The notes beneath the pieces are model-generated. The model was not told where the DNA came from and did no database searches. It saw only the letters and a program-made list of their open reading frames with translations. A stretch of 64,000 bases of DNA from an uncultured Saccharospirillaceae bacterium (GTDB lineage: Bacteria > Pseudomonadota > Gammaproteobacteria > Pseudomonadales > Oceanobacteraceae). Shown one piece after another: positions 43,547-53,174 of the stretch (positions within the stretch are counted from its first letter, which is position 1; each line of letters starts with the position of its first letter). The DNA is taken from positions 1 to 64,000 of the forward strand of contig CANMOZ010000013.1 in NCBI GenBank assembly GCA_947499545.1. The letters are read 5' to 3'. Both the position numbers and the translations under genes were made by a program.

Positions 43547-46500
43547 TTAGGTTGCAAATTTTGGATTCGCTTTTAATAGGGCTCGAATATCATCGGCTGC
43601 AACTGGGCGACTAAACAAATACCCTTGAATTTCTTCGCATCCAAGTGATACCAGAAACGCTTTTTGTTCAGCGGTTTCAACGCCTTCAGCGACCACGCCT
43701 AGCTTGAGGTTGCGAGCCATAGCAATAATGGTGCGGGTGATTTGTTCATCGGCGGCTTTGCCAGGAATATTGCAGACAAAGCTTCGATCAATCTTTAAAT
43801 GATCAACCGGGAATTTATTGAGGTAACTTAATGAAGAATAGCCTGTGCCAAAGTCATCTATGGAAATTTTAACACCCATGCGTTTAATGGCTTTTAAAAT
43901 AGAAAGCGTACGTTCAACGTCGTCAATCAAGATGCTTTCGGTTAATTCAATGACTAACGCGGATGGGTGTATTTTAGAACGGTCCAAGGCCCTACTGATT
44001 TTTTCGACCAGCAAGTGATCTTGAAACTGGCGTGCCGATAAGTTAATGGAAATGCGTTCAAGTTCATGCCCTTCACGTTGCCAGCGGGCCATTTGCAAGC
44101 AGGCATTGGTGATGACCCATTCACCAACCGGGACGATTAAACCAGTGTCTTCAATGATCGGTATGAATTTGTCGGGTGAAACAACTCCGTACATAGGACG
44201 ACGCCAACGAATCAAAGCTTCTACTGCCGAAATGCGTTGCTGCTTTGCATTCCAAATGGGTTGATAAAAAATATCAAACTCACGATTCTCCAGTGCCTTG
44301 TGGAGGCTGTGTTCGAGCTCCAAACGTTCTACAGCCAATACGTTCATTTCTTGCGCGTAAAATTGGAAGTTGTTTTTACCCATACTCTTAGCATGGTACA
44401 TCGCGGTGTCGGCGTTTTTGAACAGTTCTTTAGCGTTTTCGGAATCCTGTGGATACAGTGCAATGCCGATGCTGGCACTGATGTAAACTTGGCGTTCGCC
44501 TAGCATAAAAGGCTTCATCAGTTGATGCAGAATATGTTCACTGGCTTCAATGGCTTCAGCCTGGGCCTCTGCCTGGTTTTCAAAACCGGGTAGAATGACG
44601 GCAAATTCATCGCCTCCTAAACGGGCAATGTAATCGTGTGGCCTTAGAGTGCTTTCAACCCGGCGAGCCACTTCTTTTAGAACCTCGTCGCCGAAGCTAT
44701 GACCCAAAGAATCATTGATGGGTTTAAAGCGATCAAGATCAATAAATAAAAGGGCAACGCCCTGATAGGTTGATTGCAAAATTTTATCGAGGGTTTCGGT
44801 GAGCTGACTGCGATTGGGTAGGCCTGTTAACGGGTCGTAAAATGCTAGTTTTTGAATACGCTCTTCGCTGGCTTTTCGGTCACTGATATCAGAGCTGATG
44901 ATGATGTGACTTTGGATGCGGTCATCGGGTCCTTTGATGGCGGTGATGCCAGTCCAGGATGGTTTAAGTTCACCACTTCGCATTTTACAAAGTAACTCGC
45001 CTTGCCAACTGCCATCATTGATGAGGCTATCGCGAATGGTGGTCGCAAAACGAGATTCTTCTTGTCGAGGTATCATGACGTCGATTTCACGCCCCATGAT
45101 CTCGGCATCGCTGTAACCGGTGATATTTCGGAATGCCTGATTGACCTTGCGGATGAACCCGCGGTAATCGGTGATGACGATGCTCTCCGAACTGCCCTCA
45201 AAGACTTCTGCAGCGAGTTGTAGTTCGGCTTCGAGATGACGCTTGGCCGTTACATCTCGAGCGATGGCCAGTACTCCGGATACTTTTTTTCTATCCCAGA
45301 GGATGGAGGTGTGAACCTCTAAAATAATGCGCTGGCCAGAGGCATTGTAAGCGTCTAAATCCAAGCCCCGAACTCGCCTAAAGTTGCGCAGTTTTTCCGG
45401 TGTGTAATGGGCTTCATGGAGATCTTTACGCATCAGTGCTTTGAGCTGATCATGATCTTCTTCGCTTAAGAATGCCATTAAACCCGCGCGTTTGATGCGC
45501 TCGGGAGAAAAGCCTAAGACCCTTTCGACCGACGGGCTTATGAACGTAAGCTCTAGATCTTTGGTAAGGGTGAAAATAATGTCGCTAATGCCTTCGGCAA
45601 GAATGCGGTAACGGTGCTCGGAATCAGCAATGCTTTGTTTAGCAGCCACGTCATCAGAAATATCGCGTCCAGTTCCAACAAAAAGACGTGGTTCGCCATT
45701 ATTATCGCAAGTTAAAATCGAATTTTTGAATCGCATTACGTGCCATTGACCATCCGGGTCTTGCATGCGGCACTCAACTTCTTTGATATCGCCTGGGTGC
45801 ATACGCTTCATGGCGTCAATTGACTGATTGACTTTGGGGAGGTCCTCCTCGTGAACCAAGCTTTTCCAATGTCGAATATGATTAACAGTTTCATCGGAAT
45901 AGCCGATCAAGGAAGCCACATGACGACTGGCGTACAAAGTTCTTTTTTCAACTAAATCATTCACATAAACCGTATCGGGAAGGGCCCTTAAAATGCTGGA
46001 CCAAAAAGATTCGCTGTAACGAAGAGCTTGAATTTGTTGAACCTGCTCAGTACTGTCTTTGAGCACCCAGACCACGCCTTGAGATTTTTTATTGGCGTTG
46101 ATCATGAAGTGCGTTTGTTCGATGTGAATGGTGTCATTGCCAATAGAAACGGCGAGCTCATGAGGTTGCCCTTCGGTACTGGCCCACTCATCAACGCTCA
46201 TGTCGAGCATCCATCCAGACCCTTCAAGCGGCAGTACTTTATTAAGGTAGTGCCCTAAAACCTCTTGCTTGCGAAACCGCTGTATTAAATCGAATGCCGC
46301 CAAATTGCAGTAAGTGATTTGGCCTTTAAGGTTCGTGGTGATGACCGCTTCTTGGATGACCCCCATGGCACTGTCGGCCAACGATTTGGTCAAAAGACTC
46401 TGTTGTAGCTCTCGCTCGTAAGATTGGTGGCGCTGGTGAGCCATGGCAAGAAAGAGAAGATTCAGGACCAATAAAAACCCAAAGGCCACCATGTGCCCCG

Positions 46501-46636
46501 TGGTAATATCAATGGCCATGAGATTAGGATCTTTGTGTGCCAGCCAGCTTAGCAAGACAAAACCTGCAATTAGCAGGCAGCCAAGCAAGGCAGGTATGAT
46601 CATGCTGAACCTTGAGGGCTCATTCGTACTACTCAA
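43547..46636 (-). CDS. Membrane PAS-GGDEF-EAL cyclic-di-GMP signalling protein
   Basis: A 1029-residue inner-membrane sensor. Two membrane helices (about 12-31 and 48-66) are followed by several PAS domains (about 70-590, with TGYSDAEIMG and RDVTAKRHL linkers), a GGDEF domain with the active site GGDEF at 674-678 and an inhibition site RPHD just upstream, and an EAL domain with EALIRW at about 806. Both catalytic motifs are intact, so it may make or break cyclic-di-GMP. Ligand of the PAS domains is unknown. It is divergent from ettA. Confidence 0.95.
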   Translation of the reverse strand: MSSTNEPSRFSMIIPALLGCLLIAGFVLLSWLAHKDPNLMAIDITTGHMVAFGFLLVLNLLFLAMAHQRHQSYERELQQSLLTKSLADSAMGVIQEAVITTNLKGQITYCNLAAFDLIQRFRKQEVLGHYLNKVLPLEGSGWMLDMSVDEWASTEGQPHELAVSIGNDTIHIEQTHFMINANKKSQGVVWVLKDSTEQVQQIQALRYSESFWSSILRALPDTVYVNDLVEKRTLYASRHVASLIGYSDETVNHIRHWKSLVHEEDLPKVNQSIDAMKRMHPGDIKEVECRMQDPDGQWHVMRFKNSILTCDNNGEPRLFVGTGRDISDDVAAKQSIADSEHRYRILAEGISDIIFTLTKDLELTFISPSVERVLGFSPERIKRAGLMAFLSEEDHDQLKALMRKDLHEAHYTPEKLRNFRRVRGLDLDAYNASGQRIILEVHTSILWDRKKVSGVLAIARDVTAKRHLEAELQLAAEVFEGSSESIVITDYRGFIRKVNQAFRNITGYSDAEIMGREIDVMIPRQEESRFATTIRDSLINDGSWQGELLCKMRSGELKPSWTGITAIKGPDDRIQSHIIISSDISDRKASEERIQKLAFYDPLTGLPNRSQLTETLDKILQSTYQGVALLFIDLDRFKPINDSLGHSFGDEVLKEVARRVESTLRPHDYIARLGGDEFAVILPGFENQAEAQAEAIEASEHILHQLMKPFMLGERQVYISASIGIALYPQDSENAKELFKNADTAMYHAKSMGKNNFQFYAQEMNVLAVERLELEHSLHKALENREFDIFYQPIWNAKQQRISAVEALIRWRRPMYGVVSPDKFIPIIEDTGLIVPVGEWVITNACLQMARWQREGHELERISINLSARQFQDHLLVEKISRALDRSKIHPSALVIELTESILIDDVERTLSILKAIKRMGVKISIDDFGTGYSSLSYLNKFPVDHLKIDRSFVCNIPGKAADEQITRTIIAMARNLKLGVVAEGVETAEQKAFLVSLGCEEIQGYLFSRPVAADDIRALLKANPKFAT

Positions 46637-46862
46637 TGGGCCTCCGATTGTAGTGCGCGCCGACTTCCATCACTATCCGGAAAGTATAGCTCTGACTGCG
46701 TTATATCCCGTTCACCCAAAGGTCTCATTTTTCGCCATCTGAGCGGCTCATTTGAAATTGCTGAAAACGGACGCAGCTTGTCGTTATGATTGCCTTTAGC
46801 GGCTAAATTCGTTAGCGTTGCCGCCCAATACTGAAGCAAAAAAACACTCAATTAGGATTGGC

Positions 46863-48521
46863 ATGGCTCAATACGTATACACCATGAATCGCGTAGGCAA
46901 AATTGTGCCACCCAAACGCGAAATTTTAAAAGACATTTCCCTTTCATTTTTTCCTGGTGCAAAGATAGGTGTATTAGGCCTAAACGGCGCTGGTAAGTCC
47001 AGTCTTTTGCGTATTATGGCGGGAGTGGACACAGACATTATTGGTGAAGCGAGACCTCAGCCAGGTATTAACATTGGGTATCTAGAGCAAGAACCGGAAC
47101 TGGATCCCAATAAAGATGTTCGTGGCAATGTGGAAGACGGCGTACGCGACATCATCAATGCAAAAGCAGAGCTTGAACAAGTCTATGCTGCATACGCTGA
47201 AGAAAACGCTGATTTCGATGCGCTTGCCAAGCAGCAAGCAAAACTTGAAAGTTTCATCGAAGCCAATGAAGGGCATGATCTGGACCGTCGCCTGGAAGTG
47301 GCGGCAGATGCACTCAGATTGCCGGCATGGGATGCGGACGTTACGAAACTCTCTGGGGGTGAGCGTCGTCGTGTAGCCCTTTGCCGATTATTAATGTCTA
47401 AGCCTGACATGCTGTTGTTAGACGAACCAACGAACCATCTGGATGCAGAATCTGTCGGATGGCTGGAGAAATTCCTCGAAGAGTACCCTGGCACTGTAGT
47501 GGCCATTACGCACGATCGTTATTTCTTGGATAACTGTGCTGAGTGGATTCTTGAGTTGGACCGTGGTCGTGGGATTCCATTCAAAGGCAATTACAGTTCT
47601 TGGCTAGAACAAAAAGAAGAGCGTTTGGCCCAAGAAGAGCGCTCCCAAGCGGCCCGAGAACGAGCCATTAAGCACGAGTTGGAGTGGGTTCGTAGCAACC
47701 CTAAAGGGCGTCAAGCGAAAAGCAAAGCGCGTATGCAGCGATTTGAAGAGCTAAACAGTCAAGATTTTCAAACCCGTAATGAAACCAATGAAATTTACAT
47801 CCCACCTGGCCCCCGTTTGGGAGATGTGGTGGTGGATATTGAAAATGTATCCAAAGGATACAGTGATCGTGTATTGATTGATCAGCTGTCGGCCAGTATT
47901 CCTCCTGGGGCCATCGTGGGTGTGATCGGTGGCAACGGTGCTGGTAAATCGACTTTGTTCAAAATGATCGCGGGTATGGAGCAGCCGGATAGCGGTGAAG
48001 TTCGTCTTGGCGACACGGTCAAAGTGGCCTATGTGGATCAGTCGCGTGATTTAAGCAGCGATAAAAATGTCTGGGAAGAAGTCTCAGATGGTCAAGACAT
48101 TATGCAAATTGGCAACTACCAAGTGCCATCACGTGCTTATTTGGGTCGTTTCAACTTCAAGGGCAGTGACCAGCAGAAGTTTGTGAAGGATTTATCTGGC
48201 GGTGAGCGCAACCGTCTGCATCTGGCTAAATTGCTGAAGCAAGGCGCCAACTTATTGCTGCTTGATGAGCCGACCAACGATTTGGATGTGGAAACCATCC
48301 GGGCACTTGAAGAGGCGCTTTTGAACTTCCCTGGCTGTGCTATTGTTATTTCGCACGACCGTTGGTTTTTGGACCGGGTTGCGACGCATATTTTGGCGTA
48401 CGAAGACGATAGTCGTGTCGTCTTCCATGAAGGTAACTACAGCGAGTACGAAGAAGATCGTAAGCGTCGTTTGGGAGATCAAGCGCAACCTAAGCGTGTG
48501 AAACATAAGCGTTTGGCCTAA
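46863..48521 (+). CDS. ettA: Energy-dependent translational throttle protein EttA
   Basis: A 552-residue ABC-F ATPase (E. coli EttA has 555) that binds the ribosomal E site and gates the first steps of elongation according to ATP/ADP. The first domain has Walker A GLNGAGKSS and signature LSGGERRRV; the second has GGNGAGKST and LSGGERNRL; both Walker B aspartates sit in LLLDEPTN. The linker between domains contains the conserved arm and charged segment (KGRQAKSKARMQRFEEL). The start at 46863 (MAQYVYTMNRVGK) is the family's usual start and is preceded by AGGA. Confidence 0.96.
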   Translation: MAQYVYTMNRVGKIVPPKREILKDISLSFFPGAKIGVLGLNGAGKSSLLRIMAGVDTDIIGEARPQPGINIGYLEQEPELDPNKDVRGNVEDGVRDIINAKAELEQVYAAYAEENADFDALAKQQAKLESFIEANEGHDLDRRLEVAADALRLPAWDADVTKLSGGERRRVALCRLLMSKPDMLLLDEPTNHLDAESVGWLEKFLEEYPGTVVAITHDRYFLDNCAEWILELDRGRGIPFKGNYSSWLEQKEERLAQEERSQAARERAIKHELEWVRSNPKGRQAKSKARMQRFEELNSQDFQTRNETNEIYIPPGPRLGDVVVDIENVSKGYSDRVLIDQLSASIPPGAIVGVIGGNGAGKSTLFKMIAGMEQPDSGEVRLGDTVKVAYVDQSRDLSSDKNVWEEVSDGQDIMQIGNYQVPSRAYLGRFNFKGSDQQKFVKDLSGGERNRLHLAKLLKQGANLLLLDEPTNDLDVETIRALEEALLNFPGCAIVISHDRWFLDRVATHILAYEDDSRVVFHEGNYSEYEEDRKRRLGDQAQPKRVKHKRLA

Positions 48522-48538
48522 GGTTCGCAGGCTCAATA

Positions 48539-48560
48539 AGGCTGTCAGGGAAGACAGCCT
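48539..48560 (+). terminator. Hairpin downstream of ettA
   Basis: An 8-base inverted repeat (48539-48546 with 48553-48560) with a 6-base loop begins 17 bases after the ettA stop codon. A second small hairpin (AGCGGTT/AACCGCT near 48602-48620) follows. Neither has a T run, so partial read-through into the PilZ gene is possible. Confidence 0.4.
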
Positions 48561-48648
48561 GACGCAGCTGATTTTGGGAAAGCTCAGCTTTAATGAAAAG
48601 AAGCGGTTATGAAAACCGCTGCATGCTCAGCATAAGGAGATGCCAGTC

Positions 48649-49026
48649 ATGAGTGAACATGAGCGCCGTTACACCCGCATATCCTTTGATGCTACGACCC
48701 ACCTCGAACAGTTTGGCCACGATTGGAAAGTGGACTTAATGGATATTTCCCTCAGAGGCGCGCTGATTAAGCAACCCAATGATTGGCACATTAATCCAGG
48801 TAAGCCTCTTATTTTATCGGTCAAGCTTTCTGCTGATCACCAAATCCATATTAAATGCCACATTGTGCATGTTTCACCGGATACCATTGGCTGTGAGTTT
48901 GACCAAATCGATTTGGATTCTCTGTCTGAATTAAAGCGGTTGCTCGAATTAAATATGGGGTCTGAAGAACAACTGCATCGCGAATTAACTCAACTGTTAC
49001 AGCTGGGTCTTGGCAAAGCCAGTTAA
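48649..49026 (+). CDS. PilZ-domain cyclic-di-GMP receptor
   Basis: A 125-residue single PilZ domain protein that binds cyclic-di-GMP. The binding motifs are RRYTR near the N-terminus (RxxxR) and DISLRGALI (D/NxSxxG), and the beta-barrel continues to GCEFDQID. A helical C-terminal tail (about 35 residues) follows. The start at 48649 is chosen because AAGGAG lies 9 bases upstream, while the ATG at 48640 would touch it. It may relay the signal of the cyclases in this window. Confidence 0.9.
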   Translation: MSEHERRYTRISFDATTHLEQFGHDWKVDLMDISLRGALIKQPNDWHINPGKPLILSVKLSADHQIHIKCHIVHVSPDTIGCEFDQIDLDSLSELKRLLELNMGSEEQLHRELTQLLQLGLGKAS

Positions 49027-49197
49027 ATTTTGATATCGTTTTTAGCCCTGTTGCTGCGTTTTAATATCCTCTCTTGTAGCCGTAACGGCTTGCTTAACTG
49101 CATTCAGGTGGTAGGCAAAGGTTTTTTAATGATTTTTCATTTGATTGTTATCGGTGCTCGTTGTTATCAACAATAACCGTGCTTGGCTTTCTCGGCG

Positions 49198-49746
49198 ATG
49201 AATATGAATAGCTCGATTATAGAAACACCAAGATTGCGAGTGCGTTCTTGGACGGATGAAGATTTACCTTTTTTTATCGCGCTTAATCAAGACCCTGAGG
49301 TCATGCGCTATTACCCCAGCTGTTTATCAGCAGAGCAATCGACCCATTTGTTTAACAAAATCAGGGAACACTTTCGGGTTGAGGGGTTTGGGTTTTATGC
49401 ACTTGAACGAAAAGACACACAAGTGACTATCGGCATGCTTGGTTTGCAACGAGTGAGCACTGAGTTGCCTTTTGCCCCAGCGGTTGAAATCGGTTGGCGA
49501 TTGGCCAGTGATCAATGGAAGCAGGGGTTTGCTACAGAAGCTGCACAAGCCGTATTGGATTACGGTACTAGAGAACTCGAGCTAAACAATATTTTAAGCT
49601 TTACCAGTAAGCCTAATGTGCCTTCGCAGCGCGTTATGGAAAAAATCGGATTAACTCATTGCCCAAAAGAGGATTTTAATCATCCAGCATTAGAAGCGGG
49701 TAGCGTTTTAGCACCTCACCTACTGTTTCGTTATAAACAGCAATGA
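49198..49746 (+). CDS. GNAT acetyltransferase, RimJ/RimL type
   Basis: A protein of about 182 residues of the GNAT family, resembling RimJ/RimL-type N-acetyltransferases. It starts with ETPRLRVRSWTDEDLPFFIALNQDPEVMRYYP, the usual opening of this subgroup, then VEIGWRLASDQWKQGFATEAAQAVLDYG (acetyl-CoA binding region) and ILSFTSKPNVPSQRVMEKIGL. Acceptor substrate is unknown. The ATG at 49198 or 49204 is preferred to an upstream TTG. Confidence 0.9.
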   Translation: MNMNSSIIETPRLRVRSWTDEDLPFFIALNQDPEVMRYYPSCLSAEQSTHLFNKIREHFRVEGFGFYALERKDTQVTIGMLGLQRVSTELPFAPAVEIGWRLASDQWKQGFATEAAQAVLDYGTRELELNNILSFTSKPNVPSQRVMEKIGLTHCPKEDFNHPALEAGSVLAPHLLFRYKQQ

Positions 49747-49769
49747 GCTTTATCATATGAAGGGAACGT

Positions 49770-51002
49770 TTATTCGGACTCAAGTTTTTTGATAAACGCC
49801 TCTCTGAAATGTGCGTTGCTTAGAAACTGAGCAAGAGGATCGCTCATAATCTTATTGATTTTTGTAAGTGCAAATCGTTTGTCAGCTTTGCTTGCATAAG
49901 GGATAAGATTTAGTGCATCTTCATAAAGACCACCCATAAAACAAATTTTAAAACAGGCTCCAAGGTTGTGTTTTGCACTATTATTAACATTTGGTTCGTT
50001 GCTTTGGAGTAAGGGCGTCATTTTAGATATCAGCTTCAAAGTCACTTGAAACACTTTCTCATTCTTTAAATGTTTTTTTATGCTGTCTTCAAGTTCATAT
50101 AGAAAATTGCTGCTGATTAATGTTAAACCAATGTAGTCTGTTTCAGGGTCTCCAGGGAAGTCTATTTTCTCAACTAAATCAGCAAGGGTATTAATATCAT
50201 AATTATTTCGTTGGTTATGATCCATATCTCTAAGCAGTATATATTCTTCAAGCGATAAGTTTAACTCTTGTGCAAGTTCTCGATCATCTTCTTCTTGAAA
50301 ATCTGGGCTTATGAGTGCTTCATCGTTTTCAGAGATTTCTGGTTTGTTGAGAGTGCAAAAACGGCTTTGTTCAAATGTATCCTGAAGTACATCTGACCAC
50401 TCTAGCGCTTTCTTATGACAGTCTAATACAACGGTTAGGAACTCAGCCAGAGATGCAGCAATGACATATGAGCATGATGAATCAGATGCTCCAGAGATAA
50501 TTTGTCCTAGATCACCTTGTGGTGAAGGATCCATATCAATATAAAGAGCGTACTCTCCCAAAGTGCAAAAGCCAATGGGAATCCACCTTTTATTAGCATG
50601 CGCATGCTTTAGGCGGGTATCTTCAATTTCAATGGAGTCGATGCTATTTAACTCCTCCGCAAACTTTATATCCTCTTTATAGTGCGTAAGAATAGACTCT
50701 GCAGAAAGATGTAAATGTGTTTCCCACCCTGGATCTTGTTCGTCGATGTCGTCGTCATCTTCATCCTCAAAAAAGTTACCGCCTAACCAGATAGCGCTGG
50801 TGCACTCTTTGGGGTAAGCCATCCTTAGCCATTCTATTAATTCATCACCAATGGGGTAGCCTAACGCTTGCACGAGTTCATGGATTTCACTCATGGTGCA
50901 GGCGCTTTTTCCGCCATCCATGACATCTATCTCTACCCCTTGCTGAATTAATTCAGAGTAGTAATCCATTAAGTTCGTATAAGATTCAAGTAGTTTGCTC
51001 AT
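49770..51002 (-). CDS. SUKH (SMI1/KNR4)-domain protein
   Basis: A 410-residue soluble protein. Residues about 25-200 resemble SMI1/KNR4 (SUKH) domains: a helix with EIHELVQALGYPIGDELIEWLRMAYP, then WIPIGFCTLGEYALYIDMDPSP, GQIISG and a helical close YVIAASLAEFLTVVL. An unusual acidic insertion EDEDDDDIDEQD sits near residues 78-89. SUKH proteins often neutralise bacterial toxins, but no toxin gene is adjacent. The C-terminal 200 residues are helical and unrecognised. It is divergent from the RNA-repair pair across 205 bases. Confidence 0.7.
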   Translation of the reverse strand: MSKLLESYTNLMDYYSELIQQGVEIDVMDGGKSACTMSEIHELVQALGYPIGDELIEWLRMAYPKECTSAIWLGGNFFEDEDDDDIDEQDPGWETHLHLSAESILTHYKEDIKFAEELNSIDSIEIEDTRLKHAHANKRWIPIGFCTLGEYALYIDMDPSPQGDLGQIISGASDSSCSYVIAASLAEFLTVVLDCHKKALEWSDVLQDTFEQSRFCTLNKPEISENDEALISPDFQEEDDRELAQELNLSLEEYILLRDMDHNQRNNYDINTLADLVEKIDFPGDPETDYIGLTLISSNFLYELEDSIKKHLKNEKVFQVTLKLISKMTPLLQSNEPNVNNSAKHNLGACFKICFMGGLYEDALNLIPYASKADKRFALTKINKIMSDPLAQFLSNAHFREAFIKKLESE

Positions 51003-51207
51003 TCTGATTCTCGTAAGTAATTACTTTTTAAATATCGATATTCAGGCGATTTTTTAAGTCTAGGTCTTACTTCCAAAGAGTAAACACCAGGCTATGCTGT
51101 CATATGTTGATGTAATATAAGCTTTATTTGATGCATAATGAGATGCGAAGCATACTTTTAGTAGTACTAAATAAAAATTTATAGTGACCTTTTCAAAATA
51201 TTACCGA

Positions 51208-51840
51208 ATGAGTACAAGATACAAATACCCGAGAACGCCCCACTTGCCTTGGTCGCCAGGAGTGGCTTGTGACGATATCAAAGGCAACGCTATGTCTGAA
51301 TGGGTTGGGCGCGAGGTCGTCATTACCGAAAAAATGGACGGCGAAAATACCACATTGTATCGAGATGGCTTGCATGCTCGATCTTTGGACAGTCGTCATC
51401 ACCCTTCAAGAAATTGGGTTAAACAACGACATGGAGAAATTGCGTATTTAATTCCAGATGGCTGGCGGATTTGCGGCGAAAATCTCTATGCTAAACATTC
51501 AATTTTTTATAATACATTACCCAGTTACTTTTTAATGTTTTCGATATGGAATGCTGAAAACGCTTGTCTGTCATGGGAAGAAACGCTTTGCTGGGCAAAA
51601 CATCTTAATTTACATACGCCTAAGGTTTTATATCAAGGTGTTTGGGATGAAATTTTAATCAAACAATTGCATGTTGATACTGAAATATCAGAAGGGTATG
51701 TCGTACGTTCAGTCGATCGATTTGAGTACACTGATTTTGTACATCACGTAGCCAAATGGGTTCGGCCTGCACATGTGCAGACGCAGCAGCACTGGATGCA
51801 TGCAGCAGTAATTCCCAATCAGTTGGAAAACGCTTCATGA
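51208..51840 (+). CDS. ATP-dependent RNA ligase (Rnl2-like)
   Basis: A 210-residue nucleotidyltransferase that seals 3'-OH and 5'-phosphate RNA (or nicked) ends via a lysyl-AMP intermediate. The nucleophile is Lys42 in motif I (KMDG); motif III is YFLMFSIWN, motif IV EGYVVRS and motif V VAKWVRP. It is a minimal ligase with little beyond the catalytic domain. The start at 51208 places KYPRTPHLPWSPG near the N-terminus as in relatives; a GTG at 51184 is less likely. Its stop overlaps the start of the HD-kinase gene by 4 bases (ATGA), so the two proteins are probably made together. Confidence 0.88.
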   Translation: MSTRYKYPRTPHLPWSPGVACDDIKGNAMSEWVGREVVITEKMDGENTTLYRDGLHARSLDSRHHPSRNWVKQRHGEIAYLIPDGWRICGENLYAKHSIFYNTLPSYFLMFSIWNAENACLSWEETLCWAKHLNLHTPKVLYQGVWDEILIKQLHVDTEISEGYVVRSVDRFEYTDFVHHVAKWVRPAHVQTQQHWMHAAVIPNQLENAS

Positions 51841-53075
51841 AACATACACAATCATTTTTAGAGGCTTTAAAGGTCGATGCAACGCCCAGTATTGAAGCTT
51901 TTGTGCAGACTCTCCGCCACGCATTTCCATTATTAAGTGAGATGGGAGAAACACCACAAGATCCAGAATGGCATGCAGAAGGCAATGTGTGCATTCATAC
52001 GGGTATGGTGTTGGATTCGTTGTATCAATTATTAAAAACAGAAGCTCAACATATTGTTGGGGAGCATCGACAAGCACTTATTTTGGGAGCTTTATTTCAT
52101 GATATTGCTAAACCGCTTTGTACTCGAGCGTCAGATGTAAGAGGTATACGACGAATCATAGCACCACGACATGAAGCGCTGGGCCGTTCTTACCTTGCTT
52201 CAAGAATTGTAGGGCTTGGATTAAGCGATTGGGTTGTGGGTACTGTGATGAATTTAGTGGGCGAACATCATATGCCGGTTAGGTTAATAAAAGCTCCCAG
52301 TAACATTCGTGATTTTGTACGTCTCTCTCGGCAAGCGGATTGTGAATTGTTGTACTGGCTTGAGAAAGCGGACATGCTTGGGCGTGTTTGTATCGATCAA
52401 GCTGAACAAGTTGAATACGTTGAGTTATTTAAAGAACTATGCGAAAGCCATGGTGTTTGGAGCGGAGGCGTTTGGAAGCCATACCTGGAATGGGAAGAGC
52501 GTATACATTCAGAGTTGCAACAATATCCATTAAATACACGTCTAATGGTGTTGGCCAAAGCTCGTGATGACTTTGAAGCTGGTCGGATTTCAACACTTGA
52601 AGAAGCCATTGCAAAGTCTTATGGCTATCGGGACGAACACGCTGAGTTAGTTATTCTCTGCGGGCCTTCGGGGTCTGGAAAATCGACATGGACTCAGCAA
52701 CAGGCGAATGATTATGAAGTGATTTCTTTAGATGCGTTAAGGCAAGAAATAACAGACGATCGTCAAGATCAATCCGCTAATCGAAAGGTTGTTCATGTTG
52801 GGAAAACACGTTTAAAGCAGCATTTAGGTAAACGTCGAAAAGTCATATGGGATGCAACCAGTATTCGATTTGAACATCGGCAACACTTAATTGAATTAGG
52901 TAAGGCTTATCAGGCATTTGTGACACTGGTGGTTTTCCAAAAACCTTACCAATGGTTGTTGGATAATAATCGAAAGCGGGATTTTGCTGTACCTGATGCC
53001 GTGCTGGAAGCGCAAATTAAGAAATGGGAGTGGCCCGCTCGCAACGAAGCACATCAATATTTGCTGGTCAGCTGA
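51837..53075 (+). CDS. HD-polynucleotide kinase (HD-Pnk) RNA/DNA end-healing enzyme
   Basis: A 412-residue two-domain enzyme. The N-terminal HD phosphohydrolase domain has a His in NVCIHTGMV and the HD pair at residues 88-89 (LFHDIAK), with RHEALGR and GEHHMPVRL further on. The C-terminal P-loop kinase has GPSGSGKST at 276-284 and a catalytic Asp in SLDALRQE. The same architecture is known from HD-Pnk of Runella slithyformis, in which the HD domain removes 2',3'-phosphates and the kinase phosphorylates 5'-OH ends. The product would be ready for the RNA ligase encoded just upstream. ATG 51837 is the natural start. Confidence 0.87.
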   Translation: MKHTQSFLEALKVDATPSIEAFVQTLRHAFPLLSEMGETPQDPEWHAEGNVCIHTGMVLDSLYQLLKTEAQHIVGEHRQALILGALFHDIAKPLCTRASDVRGIRRIIAPRHEALGRSYLASRIVGLGLSDWVVGTVMNLVGEHHMPVRLIKAPSNIRDFVRLSRQADCELLYWLEKADMLGRVCIDQAEQVEYVELFKELCESHGVWSGGVWKPYLEWEERIHSELQQYPLNTRLMVLAKARDDFEAGRISTLEEAIAKSYGYRDEHAELVILCGPSGSGKSTWTQQQANDYEVISLDALRQEITDDRQDQSANRKVVHVGKTRLKQHLGKRRKVIWDATSIRFEHRQHLIELGKAYQAFVTLVVFQKPYQWLLDNNRKRDFAVPDAVLEAQIKKWEWPARNEAHQYLLVS

Positions 53076-53082
53076 AGGGAAA

Positions 53083-53106
53083 GGTAGCTCACTTATGTGA
53101 GCTACC
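53083..53106 (+). terminator. Hairpin after the RNA-repair operon
   Basis: A perfect 10-base inverted repeat (53083-53092 with 53097-53106) with a TTAT loop starts 8 bases after the HD-Pnk stop codon. A further weak pairing of CTACCTAT with ATAGGTAG follows at about 53111-53151. No T run follows immediately. Confidence 0.5.
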
Positions 53107-53174
53107 GAAGCTACCTATTAATTTCAAGAATAACATGATTTTATAGGTAGGGTTATCATCAAAGCGTTGTTTGC

